64,000 nt of DNA, taken from contig BQKZ01000469.1 in the NCBI GenBank assembly GCA_036244855.1, positions 2,506 through 66,505 on the forward strand, written 5' to 3'. Below, piece by piece: positions 1 through 11,639 of the stretch. This DNA is from Temnopleurus reevesii (lineage: Eukaryota; Echinodermata; Echinoidea; Temnopleuroida; Temnopleuridae). The translations under genes and the position numbers were made by a program. Under the pieces are notes generated by a model. That model ran no database searches. It was not told the DNA's origin and saw only the letters and a program-made list of their open reading frames with translations. Every line of letters begins with the position of its first letter. Position 1 is the first letter of the stretch.

Positions 1-2242
1 GTGGCAGTGCCCAAAATTTGTAAAATGTTTTTGATTTCTGATGGCATGGAACAAGCTGTACATATCTTTCTGATTGCGTGATGGCGGAGGCATAAATTTC
101 GACCGTGCGCGGTCGAGGATTCATCTAGTTTACCTTGAGTTGGAGGGAACTTTGAACCATGCCTCCCTCTGTGGAGTCTATTTCAGTTTAGGACTCTGTG
201 ACCTGATGTTATCTACCCCTGCCCAGAATAGTACACACAGCACTCGACCTAGCATAATCCTCTATACCCCAAGAACAGATTCTGTCGGGTTGGATGTTCT
301 TTACTTGCCAACACTATCAAATGAAAACAAAAATATTTATAAACATTTTCTGTTCTTGAGAGGTAGACTGACAAAGCAGTAGTCTATTGTCTAAAGTGAT
401 AGTGTGTGCAAGTATCATGTTCTGTGTCACCCTCTATGTTCATGGTAGTGGCAGTCTATATCAAGTGACAGAGTCCCGAACTGCACGATGTTCAGTATGG
501 AAACAAGTAATATGCATGATTATCAAGTTCAACTAGTATTTGAGGCACAGGTACTTTGTTGCAAGATTTGGTGATAGTGATGAAACAATGGATGTTTGTG
601 GAGTGTATGATGTTAGAACTTCATTCAAATACAGCATGAGGAAAGCCAAACCACCTTTATATGTAAATTTTTCATTGGGTGAAAGCTAGGACACATAGCC
701 AGAGCTGCCAACCAAAATCCGTATTTTCCTTCCCTTTCGTTTTCTTATGGAGTACTTTATTATATGGCCATCAGTAATTAAGTGATACATTAGTATGTCC
801 ACAATACCACCTCTTTGTACCCTTGAACCAATGGTATCAGCTGGAAAGCATCTGGAAGCTATTTATAAGATCGAGAGGTATGACATTTTGTAACAGCAAA
901 ACATTCATTTGATTCACACCCTAAATCAATAAAAAGTTTATGCCAGTGGATGATAAAGCGTTTTCGCGGAGAAACAGGTGTGTTGGATTATATTCTTCTT
1001 CTCTTGTAAATTGATCTTGAATATCTATTCATTTGAACACTCCCTTGCTATGTGTAATAGAGTTGAAATGTGGAAAGGAATCCGTACTGGTTGGCAGCTC
1101 TGCATAGCACATTTTTTTAATAACACAGTCTCAAAATATCATAATGAAATATACTATTTAGAGGTAGATTGTTCTTGCAGACAGCAACAGCCCTAGTGTT
1201 CCTTTTAGAATGAATTTAAACATTTGGGAATGGTAGCATCCTCAGTCTGTGTAGATATTTAATAATTTTTACAGCAACAAAAACTTGTCAGTGCTTCCAA
1301 TGGTCACATACAAACATTTACTCTGTAGATGTTAATTTTTTGTACATTTCTGCCTCCAACATCAAACAATTTTACTTCATTTGCATTACCAAATGGAAAT
1401 TCAAGAGTATGTCCAAAGATTTTGACATGCAGAGCAACTGACTGAATCAAAGGCACCCTTTTAGACATAATGATCCATGAATTTACATTTCTTGACCCAG
1501 ACTTGATACAGCAGATCTAATGCCCGCCTTTCACTATGTCGAGTCAAGATTCACGACTTGCTGTGACGTAGGGAGATAATCAATACTTAAAAGAGCACAC
1601 AAAAGGTGTCTTTAAGAGATAGCCAAGTCAGCATCTCACTTGCCTTAGCCAGTAATTCAAGTCACTTTTTTGTGCACTTTTAAACTTCCATATCAAGTAC
1701 CATTGGCACCATTATCATTACCCACATCAAGACAAGTCACGAAACTCAAATAGAGACAGTGAAAGATGGACACTGTCTGTAATTTTCTTGAAGATCAAGT
1801 GTTCTATCTTCCAAGAACCCCTTTGAATAGCTATGTAGATCAAGGGAACAGCTACCTGTCAAATACCGACTAAATAATTCAAATTTTCAGTACATTTTTG
1901 TATTCTTTGTATCGACTTGGTCAATGTGACCGAGACAAGTTTGACTTTGGCAGAGTTGATTACACTTCGAACAGTTTGGGCAGAAATAAAGTTAACAGTG
2001 TCCGACTAGATCTCCCGAAAATGCATATTTTACAAAGGCTTTAGCGAGACATGGTGGGAAACTGTTAACACTATTTCGTTCCATACTGTACATGTAATCT
2101 GTCTCCATACATGATTGGAGGAAATACCAGTTCTTTAAAAACTTCTTTATCTGTAGATGTATCTGAAATATTGTACGTGGGCCATTTTTCAGATTGCCCC
2201 GAATGCCCCTACTACTTTTTTTTTGCCCCATTTTTTTCTTAG
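1..2242. other. Upstream spacer of RRM gene 1, no gene recognised
   Basis: I see no open frame with protein-like composition and no RNA gene here. The stretch at about 1905-1975 resembles a half element also seen near 11290-11445 and 18640 (GTTTGACTTTGGCAGAGTTG type), so it is probably degraded transposon DNA. Positions 2013-2092 match one arm of the inverted repeat at 3110-3215. A polypyrimidine run ending in AG at 2242 is the acceptor of the first coding exon of the next gene, so a non-coding first exon and promoter probably lie in this spacer or further left, but I cannot place them. Confidence 0.5.
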
Positions 2243-5200
2243 CTTTTTGAGTAAATTCTCCGTTAGCACTTTACCAAGATGAGTCGCGGCTACGTAGGTC
2301 TTGGCTACCAGCCCCAGCCCCATCCACCGCAAGGTACTTTCACCCTTGGTAACCACACCAACAACAACGACTGGCAGTCGAGAGTTTCCAGGGTGTTCGT
2401 AGGGAACCTGAACCCCAGAGAAGTGTCGGACAGATGGCAGGTGTACCACCGATTCATCAAGTACGGCTACATCCCCGCCGTCTCCGTTCACAAAGGATTC
2501 GCATTCGTCCAGTTCACGAACGAGGGGGATGCACGCAATGCAGCCAGAGAGGAGGACGGTAACATGTTCGGAAGTCAGAAGATGGGTAATGAAGAATATT
2601 TTAATTCTGATCAATGTTGAATGTTTGATGAACATAAATTCAACTGAACCAATATCCACTTTCTATTACTCCTTTCTACATTTCATGATTTGATGTCTGA
2701 TTAATAGAAATGCTTAGGATATTTTCACTGAAAATTTATATTCTGGTAGCTTTTTAGAATGAGCCATAATTGTCATAATTAGGGCGATCTCTGGGTTCTG
2801 TTTCATAAAGCAGTTTGGAGATCTACGCATGACTCGAACGATCAGTGACCCTTTAATGTCACTGACTTGCACCTGAGAAAGGGTCATTGGCTGTGTGTAT
2901 ATCTACATACAAATAGAATATAGATATACACATGACTACTTACGACTGATGACCATTTGGTCGGTGCAATTCAGCGCTAGGGTTAATCATAAAGTGTGAT
3001 AAAGGGTCACTAGTCATTCATAGAATTGTGCGAAGATCCACACACATTTTTACGAAACGCAACCCTGGTCTTGTAGATTACAATCTGCTACAGTATTGAT
3101 TGAAATAATGTGAACATTGGGACACCATGTCCCACGAAAATGCATGCGTTTTACATAGGCCTTGGTGGGACATGGTGGGAATCTGTTCACATTATTTCGA
3201 TCAATACTGTATATGCAAATATTTTTAAAAATGGATTATTCACATGATCCGTGGCTCAGATCTGAAGTTGTGGACCTTCACACTCCCATTTTACTATACA
3301 TAATAGGGTCTTTGCTAAGCGTTTCTGCCCTACATTATTGAAAGTGGCCCATTGCAGCTGCTTCCTTTATTGATCTCTTGAACTGTAGGAGGGAGTCATG
3401 TTCTCAAGCACCTGTAATACTGCTAATGAAATTTTAATACATTAGTGGAACCTTTTTATAAAGATCACTGATATCACAAGCTCCTTATAACGAGATGATT
3501 TTCTTGATCCTATCTATTTCTACATTTCTACATTAATATTGCTTCTGACCCTGATATAACAGGAGTTGAATATGAAGGTAATTTCTCTGGTCCTAAGGAC
3601 TTTATTATAATGAGGTTCACTGTATGTGCTTGTGTATTTTGAGATGAAGTTCAGAGTCATTTTAGTTTTTTTTTTTCACAGATTGTTGCATCTCAACCGA
3701 AAGAGAGAAGGTCAAAAAGGCAGAAAACTTTAAGAAGTAAGTACATATTTGGCATGTAAAAATACAATCAACCAATCAATTTCTTTGACCCAAAAGAGTC
3801 TGAAGTACTTTTTATTGCTGTCAGATTAGTGTTTTTGTTACAAAAGGATTTTCCTTCAATTTATGAATGCAATGACTTCAGAATTTATCAAATATTTTAC
3901 ACGGACGCTGCACACAAATTTACAAGAATTAATGATTGTGGCAGCACACGTTAATTTCCTTCAGCAAGAAATTTGTCCACATAGTGCTGCACTTTACCCA
4001 GGGTACTTAAAATTATACTAAAACACCTTGAGCACTCTGCAGAGTGTATACACAAGTTGTATAAATGAAATGTATTATTATTGGACTGATTGAAGGTCAA
4101 ATGGTGGAAAGCCTATTAAAAAAAAAATCAGTGTACAGTGTGAATGTGTGAGAATGAATAGATTAGAATTTGTAGCGTTACTGTTTCGATATGTGCTGAT
4201 ATCGTTGGGGTGTTGCAGATCGAATAAACATGGCTGATCAAAAGTTATCCCACCGCTGCCACCATGATGAACTTTGTGGTTGGTTTGGGGTCCACAAAAG
4301 TACATAATAAGTTATTCGATTCAGGCGATGGGTTAACTATTGATCAGCCATGTTTATTTGATCTGCAAAAACCCAACGATATCGGCACACATTGTAACAG
4401 TTACTTGGGCTACTATAAAATACTTTTCATGGGCCTGTAACATAAAAGATGCAATTAAACTTACAATAAATATTTATCGTAAGTCTATGGCAAAATGTGT
4501 ACTAAAGAGATGCAATTAATTGCAAGATTTATTGTATCTCTTTTATGTTACAGGCCCCAGATCTGGCAATAATGAAATTATGATTTTTTTTACTACCCAC
4601 ACTGGTAATCTAACAACAGTCGAAACCGTCTGGAATAACCAAGAGAGACAGAAATGTGTATACGCACATTCATCCATCTGTAAATTACTTCTGATCATGT
4701 CGAAGGGTTTGTGGACAGGAAGTCTTTACAGGTGGCAGTTAAAGTAGGTTTGCAAAGCTGCCAAGTCTCCTTGATTTAGCAGGAGACTCGCTGAAAATTA
4801 GCTGATTTTTGTTTGGAGAAATGTCACATTTTTAGCAATCTCCCTGATTCATCCATTGATTTCCTTCATTGGATTGTGTCATAAATTGAAGGATCTCCCT
4901 GATTTCATGGTAAAATCTCCCTGAAATGTGAATTTTCAGTTTGGCAGCTCTGGGTTTGACTAGTTGTTTTCATATGTGAAGGATTTTCATAGATTTATCT
5001 TTTATTTAGGCTGATTTCTTTTTTAAATGTATACCAAAATTATTAGAATCGATACCTTGTGTTTGTATTACAGCGACAGTGACTTTGATACAGGATTACA
5101 GGCATCCCAGGCCAAGAAGAGGAGGTTTCAAGACAACACATTGCTTGACAAGAAGAGTGGTGACGGTATGTGTATTTATTTGCTTTGTACTTATGAAGTA

Positions 5201-6709
5201 AACATGATGGAAAACGGAACTGGTTCTCCTGTGCGGTGTTTCACCAAGATAAGAAAGACTTTAAGAACGACTTTAAGTTTGACTGGTATCTCTTCTTGCG
5301 CGTAATGGTTTACACTATTACGCACATTCAGGGCAAGAACTGATACCAGTCAAACTTAAAGTCGTTCTTAAAGTCTTTCTTATCTTGGTGAAACAATCCC
5401 AGGTTACAAAGATTGACGTGTTATGAGGCAGGGCACCACATTTAGCCGTGGAGATTTATTGTGCTTTTTCCTCATTCCCCCATTTTCTACTTCTCCCGTT
5501 CATTATATAATTTAAAGTGCACCCTTTCAAAAAGTGGACTTGCCCTCAAAATAACAAAATTTAACGCCTTTTCTAGGATGTACTCCTGTATAAAAATTTT
5601 TCTTGGCAGGGCACAATTTGGTGTAGGCTATACAGTCCAACCTCGTTATAAAGAGCTCTCGTTATAACAAGGTAATTTTCCTGGTCCCATCTCTTTGTAT
5701 TTTCTTGTATTTTAGCCTGGATATAAGAAGGTTTCGATATAAAGAGATGATTTTTCTAGCCTCAAGGACCTCGTTATAACGAGGTTTGACTGTATCTTCA
5801 AAAAGAGCTGAATTTTCAACCACCTGCAGCTCAGAGAATGGTACTGCTTATGTACCACTTAGCGAGAGTTCTAATGTTTGAATTTAGGAATAGGTGGATG
5901 GACAAGGGCTTAATTGGATTTTGAACAATTACAAACATAATTTCCATGCCCCCTTCTCACGATAATTGGGTACAATAATAATAATAATAATGCCATTTGT
6001 ATAGCGCCTAATCCACTCTGTGGAGTGCTCAAAGTGCATTAAGAGAGAAGTGAAAGTAAGTAAGATTTACTTAAGAAGTGACGGCCTCAGGTTGGCCAGG
6101 ATGCATTATGCTTTACCTTTTTTCGCAGGTCCAGTTAAACATCATAAAGAGCAGTGATATAACAAACTATTCTTATAACAAGGTGATTTTCCTGGCCCCA
6201 TCTCTTTGAATTTTATTGCATTTCTTAAGCAAATTGCTGATATTAGTTAGTCTGCAAGCACATACCCTAGACTTCTGGTGTGTGCATGTGCAGAGCGTGA
6301 TACAGGGTATGCGTATTGTGTGACTACATCACACACATACAGTATTGCTCTGCTCTCAGTCTAGGTAGAGCAATGCTGTATGTGTGTGATGTAGTCACAC
6401 AATATGCATTATGATCTGTACATGCACAGACCGAAAGTCTAGGGTGCTTGCAGACTAGATATTAGTAGCCAATCTCTTTGTTCCCAAAGACTTCATTCTA
6501 ATAAGGTTCCACTCTATTTGACAATGCCAAATTTGACCATGAAAATCTCTGCTCTGATTCCATCCCCCTTCAATACAGAACCCTCAACGTGGATCTGTTC
6601 GTACTGTAAACACATCGCCATCTCAGCCTGGGAGCTTATGAAGCATAGCGCAGCCATTCACCAGACACAGATCTACGACCTCAATGAAGTCAACCCTAAA
6701 GGAGAATAG
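2243..6709 (+). CDS. RRM + C2H2 zinc-finger protein, hnRNP C/RALY-like, paralog 1 (4 coding exons)
   Basis: Predicted nucleic-acid-binding protein of 194 aa. Coding exons are 2279-2585, 3682-3736, 5074-5165 and 6579-6709 (stop TAG), with consensus GT-AG borders and phases 1, 2, 1. The acceptor at 2242 lies 36 nt before the ATG at 2279. The RRM has RNP2 VFVGNL at residues 39-44 and RNP1 KGFAFVQF at 72-79, as in hnRNP C and RALY. A basic patch, AKKRRF (134-139), follows. The C2H2 finger uses C158, C161, H174 and H179 and contains WELMKH, then IHQTQIYD. The spacing and the SAW...IY frame recall BCL11-type fingers from memory. Exon 2 is 21 nt shorter than in the two paralogs downstream. A second copy of the last exon lies at 6874-6998. 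Function inferred: nuclear RNA binding; the target is unknown. Confidence 0.85.
3110..3215. mobile_element. Hairpin element in intron 1 of RRM gene 1
   Basis: The ends CAGTATTGATTGAAATAAT and ATTATTTCGATCAATACTG are reverse complements. A related half copy lies at 2013-2092, upstream of the first coding exon. It is likely a small foldback MITE. Confidence 0.55.
4180..4404. repeat. Inverted repeat in intron 2 of RRM gene 1
   Basis: Arms at about 4180-4245 and 4329-4404 share CATGGCTGATCAA / TTGATCAGCCATG and a GATATCG...CGATATC frame. This is a foldback element, probably non-autonomous DNA transposon remains. Confidence 0.6.
4431..4559. mobile_element. MITE with GGGCCTGTAACATAAAAGA ends
   Basis: Terminal inverted repeats start GGGCCTGTAACATAAAAGA and end TCTTTTATGTTACAGGCCC. 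The end is similar to that of the element at 54865-55011 (GGCCCCTTAACATAAAGG), so these may be related families. It lies in intron 2 of RRM gene 1. Confidence 0.7.
5233..5400. mobile_element. MITE with GTGTTTCACCAAGATAAG ends
   Basis: Near-perfect inverted arms of about 54 bp (5237-5290 and 5338-5395) begin TGTTTCACCAAGATAAG. It starts about 70 nt downstream of the exon 3 donor of RRM gene 1. A second family member with the same ends is at 35673-35834. Confidence 0.8.
5631..5797. mobile_element. TIR element, TACAGTCnAACCTCGTTATAA type
   Basis: The ends are TACAGTCCAACCTCGTTATAA-like on the left and its reverse complement on the right (TTATAACGAGGTTTGACTGTA). Degraded relatives are visible near 3441-3625, 9680-9825 and 10980-11130. 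It is a short non-autonomous DNA transposon in intron 3 of RRM gene 1. Confidence 0.65.
6240..6470. repeat. Long near-perfect palindrome in intron 3 of RRM gene 1
   Basis: Two arms of about 110 bp read inward from CTGATATTAGTTAGTCTGCA and outward to TGCAGACTAGATATTAGTAG, meeting around 6355. The centre holds ACTACATCACACACATACAG and its complement. The transcript would fold into a long hairpin about 110 nt before the first zinc-finger exon. Confidence 0.75.
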
Positions 6710-6827
6710 AATCTGGTCCCATCTGCCAAAATGTATGTTTTTTGAGGTCTTATGGTGTTTTTACTCTTCATTTGGAACATTACAGCACAGCATTTACCCT
6801 ACGTCTACGCCGTATTTACCCATGGAT

Positions 6828-6833
6828 ATTAAA
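6828..6833 (+). terminator. Possible poly(A) signal ATTAAA after first terminal exon
   Basis: The variant signal ATTAAA lies 119 nt after the first stop (6709) and before the acceptor of the duplicated exon. It would let transcripts end after the proximal finger exon. This is motif evidence only. Confidence 0.35.
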
Positions 6834-6873
6834 CAATTACCTTGTTTCTGCTTCCGTCCCCTCTTTGATACAG

Positions 6874-6998
6874 AACCCTCAACCTGGATCTGTTCGTACT
6901 GCAAACACATCGCCATATCGGCCTGGGAGCTCATGAAGCATTGCACAGCCATTCACCAGATACAGATCTACGATGTCAATGAAGTCCAACCTGAATGA
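6874..6998 (+). CDS. Alternative terminal exon (duplicated zinc-finger exon) of RRM gene 1
   Basis: This is a tandem copy of exon 6579-6709, 295 bp downstream. It keeps an intact CAG acceptor, the same phase, all four zinc ligands and its own stop (TGA at 6996-6998). Joined to the first three exons it would give a 192-aa protein that differs at a few finger positions (HCTAIHQIQ instead of HSAAIHQTQ) and at the tail. The flanking 3' sequence is duplicated too. Either this is an alternative last exon or a recent, still intact duplicate that is not used; the sequence alone cannot decide. Confidence 0.7.
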
Positions 6999-7155
6999 GA
7001 ATAGAATCTGGTCCCATCTGCCAAAATTTATGTTTTGTGAAGTCTTGTGGTGTGTTCACACCTCATTTGGCATATTACGGCACAGCATTTGTCCTACATC
7101 AACTTTGTTTTTGACCAATTGTATTTTGGCCTTCCTAGCACAGACTTATCTGTCT

Positions 7156-7161
7156 AATAAA
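7156..7161 (+). terminator. Poly(A) signal AATAAA of RRM gene 1
   Basis: A canonical AATAAA follows the second stop codon (6998) by about 160 nt, in an AT-rich context suitable for a 3' end. Confidence 0.5.
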
Positions 7162-8689
7162 ATCCGATTTATTCTGTAAATGCTGTGCCGTGATGATGTC
7201 CCAATGCCACGCTTATATGGCTTCGCGAAATAGAATGGTTAGAAAAATATGTCAGTCAATTCATGTTTTAGATCAGTAGTCCTCACAAATTCTCAATTTA
7301 ATGGCTTATATGATGCAAACGCTAAAGCTGGTCTGCGTGAGTACATGTACAATGGACTATTATTACAAATAAATGTAATTATCTTCATGATTCTGCAGTC
7401 CATTTAGGAGAAAATATCTGTAAGCTGTCTAAACATGTATGTTTGTAACCATGCTTAGTTCCCTTCAACATACATGAATGATATATTTCATTTTAAATAC
7501 GGAAAATACTTATTTTGTTTCTCTGTGAAACAATCTTTTAAGTTGTCGGGATGTACCTTTGTTCTGTAATTGTGCATAGAGTTTGACTATTTCCGGTCCG
7601 TTAATATGGAATTTATTGCAACTCGTTACATTTTCTGATGTATATTTATAATCCAACCTAAATAAGTCCAAGCCAAACGTATGTCTATAAGATGGAAGAA
7701 AATTTATCTTCATTTTGCTGTTGTCAGTGTTCAGTTCACTGAATTGTGATTCATGCTTGGTCTCGGCTTTCAATCAAAATTTTGAAAGATTGTAACAAAA
7801 CTGATTATTTTAGAAATATGTTGCATTCTTTTGAATGGCAATGTAGATTGATGAAGTTGAAAATTTGTCTATATTACGGGCTAAATTATGGCATGTTAAT
7901 GGATATGGATGAGATGGTGTTGGAGGAATTTTCTTCTCTATATTTTGTGGTGGAACAAAATTCTTATGTCAATTTTGATGGACAATGTGAGCGGTATGTA
8001 CCTAGCATCTGTAGCACAATTTCCAGGGTTTGTGAATTTAACATTTTATTCTACATTGGAATCCATTATATACAATCGAAATGGAAAAAAAAAATCTGAT
8101 CTGGAATTCTTTGGCTGCTTCTCCCTAAGTAATTTGCAATAGCCCAATGTTATCAGACTATTTCAGGATGAATATTTCAGGATGAATATAACTTCTGTTA
8201 AATTTGGTAAATTTATAAAAAGATATGAAAATTCAATCAGTACTTCATCGATCAAAGATTGTACTTACTCCCTTCTAGCATGAATATGTGAATACATCTA
8301 CCTGCCAATTCAAAAGCTATCCCAATTTTCAGTTTCCCTCAAATTTTTTCTATATGGTGATCTTGAGTAAGAATGATGTAAGGTATTAAATTAGGATGAA
8401 TATGTGTGCAGATAATTGAAAATGCAGCTGTCCCTCAATTTTAGATACACTGAAATGTATACATTACATGTATTTATTCATATTTTTCTAGAGTAGATGA
8501 ATTGTTAATGGGATCCTTGTAAGAAGGAAAATCATTCCAAGATGTTTTTCCCCTTTTCTTTTGTTAGTTAAAAAGACTGAGTTAATCTGTACTTTTAGGA
8601 CTGTAATATTAGACTTTCAATATCTGTTTTGTAAATAATCTTTGTTTTCTTTTCCTCAGTGATTTGAAAACAAACTACTAAATGACAAT
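7162..8689. other. Spacer, no gene supported
   Basis: AT-rich sequence. Open frames of 87 and 117 codons overlap around 7510-8099 on opposite strands, but neither has a family motif, splice context or protein-like composition. I see no RNA gene or clear transposon. Confidence 0.4.
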
Positions 8690-9826
8690 ATTGGCCAAAA
8701 TGTGATGTATATAGTTATAAAGAGAAAGTGAAAGTTGTCATGTACAAGGCTTGTCTGAAGCTGAATAAAAGGATAAAATGTCTTCAAATTTTTATTTTAC
8801 ATGTTTGAATATGTATGAAGTACATGTAAAGTGGCATGGAGGGGAGGTACACTTTTTAGAAAACTCTTGCTTTGATCAAAAGCAGGAAAAATCAGACGGA
8901 AAGATAAAAAAAGATTGAAGTAAATTTGACGATAAATAAGAAAGTTATGAATATTTCAATGATATGACTGAACAGTAATAATTCATGAATTACTGTATGC
9001 AGTAGGACGAAACACGTGACTTTGGGTCACGTGATATAACGTGGATCATGCACTTCCTGTCCGTTAGCTTACTATAACTTATTGTTTTTAAAAATCTGTT
9101 TTAATCCGTCACACTTATTTTTTTAATTATTCAAAACGTTGAATCAATAAATGTATCTGTACCCATGTATATATCGACGAAAAAAAACCTGTTTTGCGTT
9201 AACTGGTTGAAAAATGAGGGTTTTAAAACAATAAGAATAATTAACTACTTGCAGAGAAGTGCATGAAATACGTCATAATCACGTTACCAAACGTTGCCAA
9301 TTTGACTGATTACAACTATTGGGTTATATAATTGAAATAATCATAACTTTCTTATTTGTAGTGCGATTTCCTTCAAATTCTTTTTTACTAAGTATCTGTT
9401 TGTATGATTTTTCTGCTTTCAGTCAACACAAGATTTTCCTGGCCCAGACCAAGTTTTAAAATGTTAATATATATTCTAAACTTTCTTTTTACATGCGTGG
9501 GAATACCCCGAGTCCATGTGTCTTGCACGATATCAGACATTCTGGAATCATTTGCACACACGAGTGTTCCAGTTGTTGCATGATGTCTTTGCTCCACGAA
9601 GCATTCAGAAATGTGAGCCCATAGTGAAGTGGGATTATTACAAAGTGATCCCTAACTTTCTTTGAGTAATGTAATTCCAGTGGAAACTCAGTATAACGAG
9701 GTGCTTTGGACCATCAAAAAAAACTTGTTATAGCAGTAATCTCTTTATAGCAGAGTTGAAAAACAACTTACAAAGAGCTGGGACTAGATTTTTTTATCTC
9801 TTTATAGCAGATATTTTGTTATATCT
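8690..9826. repeat. Copy A of a ~1.1-kb duplicated block (likely unmerged haplotype)
   Basis: From TTGGCCAAAATGTGATGTAT onward this block matches 9992-11130 almost continuously with small indels. Copy A ends at a MITE and a single N (9991), where copy B begins. This is the usual mark of two allelic contigs placed end to end. The block contains an inverted-repeat element at about 8845-9440 with arms sharing AATAAGAAAGTTATGA / TCATAACTTTCTTATT. Confidence 0.7.
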
Positions 9827-9990
9827 GGGGGGTGTTTCATCAAGATTTGTCGCAGAGACAATTAGTCAGCGCTAACAAATTCCTTGATTGTGATTGGATG
9901 AAAAGCTCTATCGCTGACAATTGCTATGGGAACTGTCGGAAAATGACTCCTTGTCGCTGCGACAAATCTTGATGAAACACCCCCCCCCCC
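9827..9990. mobile_element. MITE with GTTTCATCAAGATTTGTCG ends
   Basis: Terminal inverted repeats GGGTGTTTCATCAAGATTTG and its complement enclose a conserved core (TCCTTGATTGTGATTGGATG). The same family is at 30592-30750. Copy B of the surrounding block lacks this insertion, which suggests a polymorphic insertion. It runs into poly-C and an N at 9991. Confidence 0.8.
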
Positions 9991-9991
9991 N

Positions 9992-11130
9992 TTTGGCCAA
10001 AATGTGATGTATATAGTTCAGAGAAAGTGAAATTTGTCCACTACAAGGCTTGTCTGAAGCTGAATAAAAGGATAAAGTGTCTTCAAATTTTTATTTTACA
10101 TGTTTGAATATGTATGAAGTAAAGTGGCATGGAGGGGAGGTACAATAAACAAACAAGTTAATAGATCACTATTATAAGGCTTTGTCTGAGTTAGAAAACT
10201 CTTGCTTTGATTAAAAACAAAATCAGAAGGAAAGATAAAAAGAAGATTGAAGTAAATCCGACAAGAAATAAGAAAGTTATGAATATTTAAAGGATATGAC
10301 TGAACAGTAATATTACTGTACGCAGTAGGACGTAACACGTGACTTTGGGTCACGGTGATATGACATGGATCATGCACTTCCTGTCCGTAAGCTTACTATA
10401 ACTTATTGTTTTTAACAATCCATTTTAATCCATCACACTTATTTTTTTTAGATATTCAAAACATGGAATCAATAAATGTATCTGTACCCATGTACAGTAT
10501 ATATCAACGAAAAAGCAAACTGTTTTTGCATTGCCTGGTTGAAGAATGAGGGTTTTAAAACAATAAGAATAATAAACCACTTGCAGAGAAGTGCATGAAA
10601 TACGTCATAATCACGTGACCCAACATTGCCAATTTGACTGATTACAACTATTGGGTTATGTAATCAAAATACTCCTAACTTTTCTTATTTGTTGTGCAAT
10701 TTCCTTCAAACTTTTTTTATTTGTTTGTCTGATTTTTCTGCTTTCACTCAACACAAGATTTCCCCTGGCCCAGACCAAGTCTTTAAATGTGTATATATGT
10801 TCTAAACATTTTTTTTACATGCATGGGAATACCCCGAGTCCATATGTCTTGCATGATATCAAACACTCTGGAATCATATGCACATATGAGTGTTCCAGTT
10901 GTTGCATGATGTCTTTGCTTCACTAAGCATTCAGAAATGCGAGCCCATGGTGAAGTGGAATTATTACAAAGTGATCCCTAAGGTGCTTGGGACCATCAAA
11001 ATTACCTTGTCATAGCAGTAATCTCTTTATAGCTGAGTTGAAAAACAAGTTGTAAAGAGCTGGGACCAGATTATTTACCTCTTTATAGCAGCTATTTTGT
11101 TAAATCAGATCTCTTTATAGCGAATTTCCA
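9992..11130. repeat. Copy B of the ~1.1-kb duplicated block
   Basis: This matches 8690-9826 in the same orientation, starting directly after the single N at 9991 and continuing past the point where copy A is interrupted by the MITE. Differences are scattered substitutions and short indels, as expected of alleles in a highly heterozygous genome. Confidence 0.7.
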
Positions 11131-11639
11131 CTTTAACAAACTTTTACCTTGCAACATGGCTATAATTTTGTCACAGTTTCACATGCTTTTTACTAAATTT
11201 TACATCCTTTTGACAGCATCATATGAAAAATGTCTTTCAAAAAGAAAAGATGTAAAATTATGCCAAGGGGTTGTCAAATATGAAAAATACAGGTAACTCT
11301 GCCCAAGTCGAATCTGTTGGGACCACACAAATCTGTTTGACTTGCGAGAATTTTGACTTTTGTAAGATTTGTTCCAGAAAGTTACATCGACTTAGCATTT
11401 ATTCGACTTAGACAAGTTCGACTTAGGCAGAGTTGACTATAGTAGAATTTAGTCCTTTTTTGGGAGGGGGGGGGGGGGGGGGAATTGGCATGATTGTCTG
11501 GCATTGAATACTTTTGTCAGACCACCAACTTTATCAAGATAAGTCTACCCCTGAAATATCTTCATGATCTTTGGTCCAAAAAATATTACCTGAATATTAT
11601 AATTACCTAATAAAGAACAGGAAAATGCTGTAGGTGGAA

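Noticed and set aside
2189..2659. 156-codon antisense open frame over the first exon of RRM gene 1
   Set aside because: It is the mirror of the true RRM exon; no motif and no splice support of its own.
7510..8142. Overlapping open frames of 77-117 codons on both strands
   Set aside because: No homology I recognise, odd composition rich in Leu/Tyr/Cys, and no exon signals; chance frames in AT-rich DNA.
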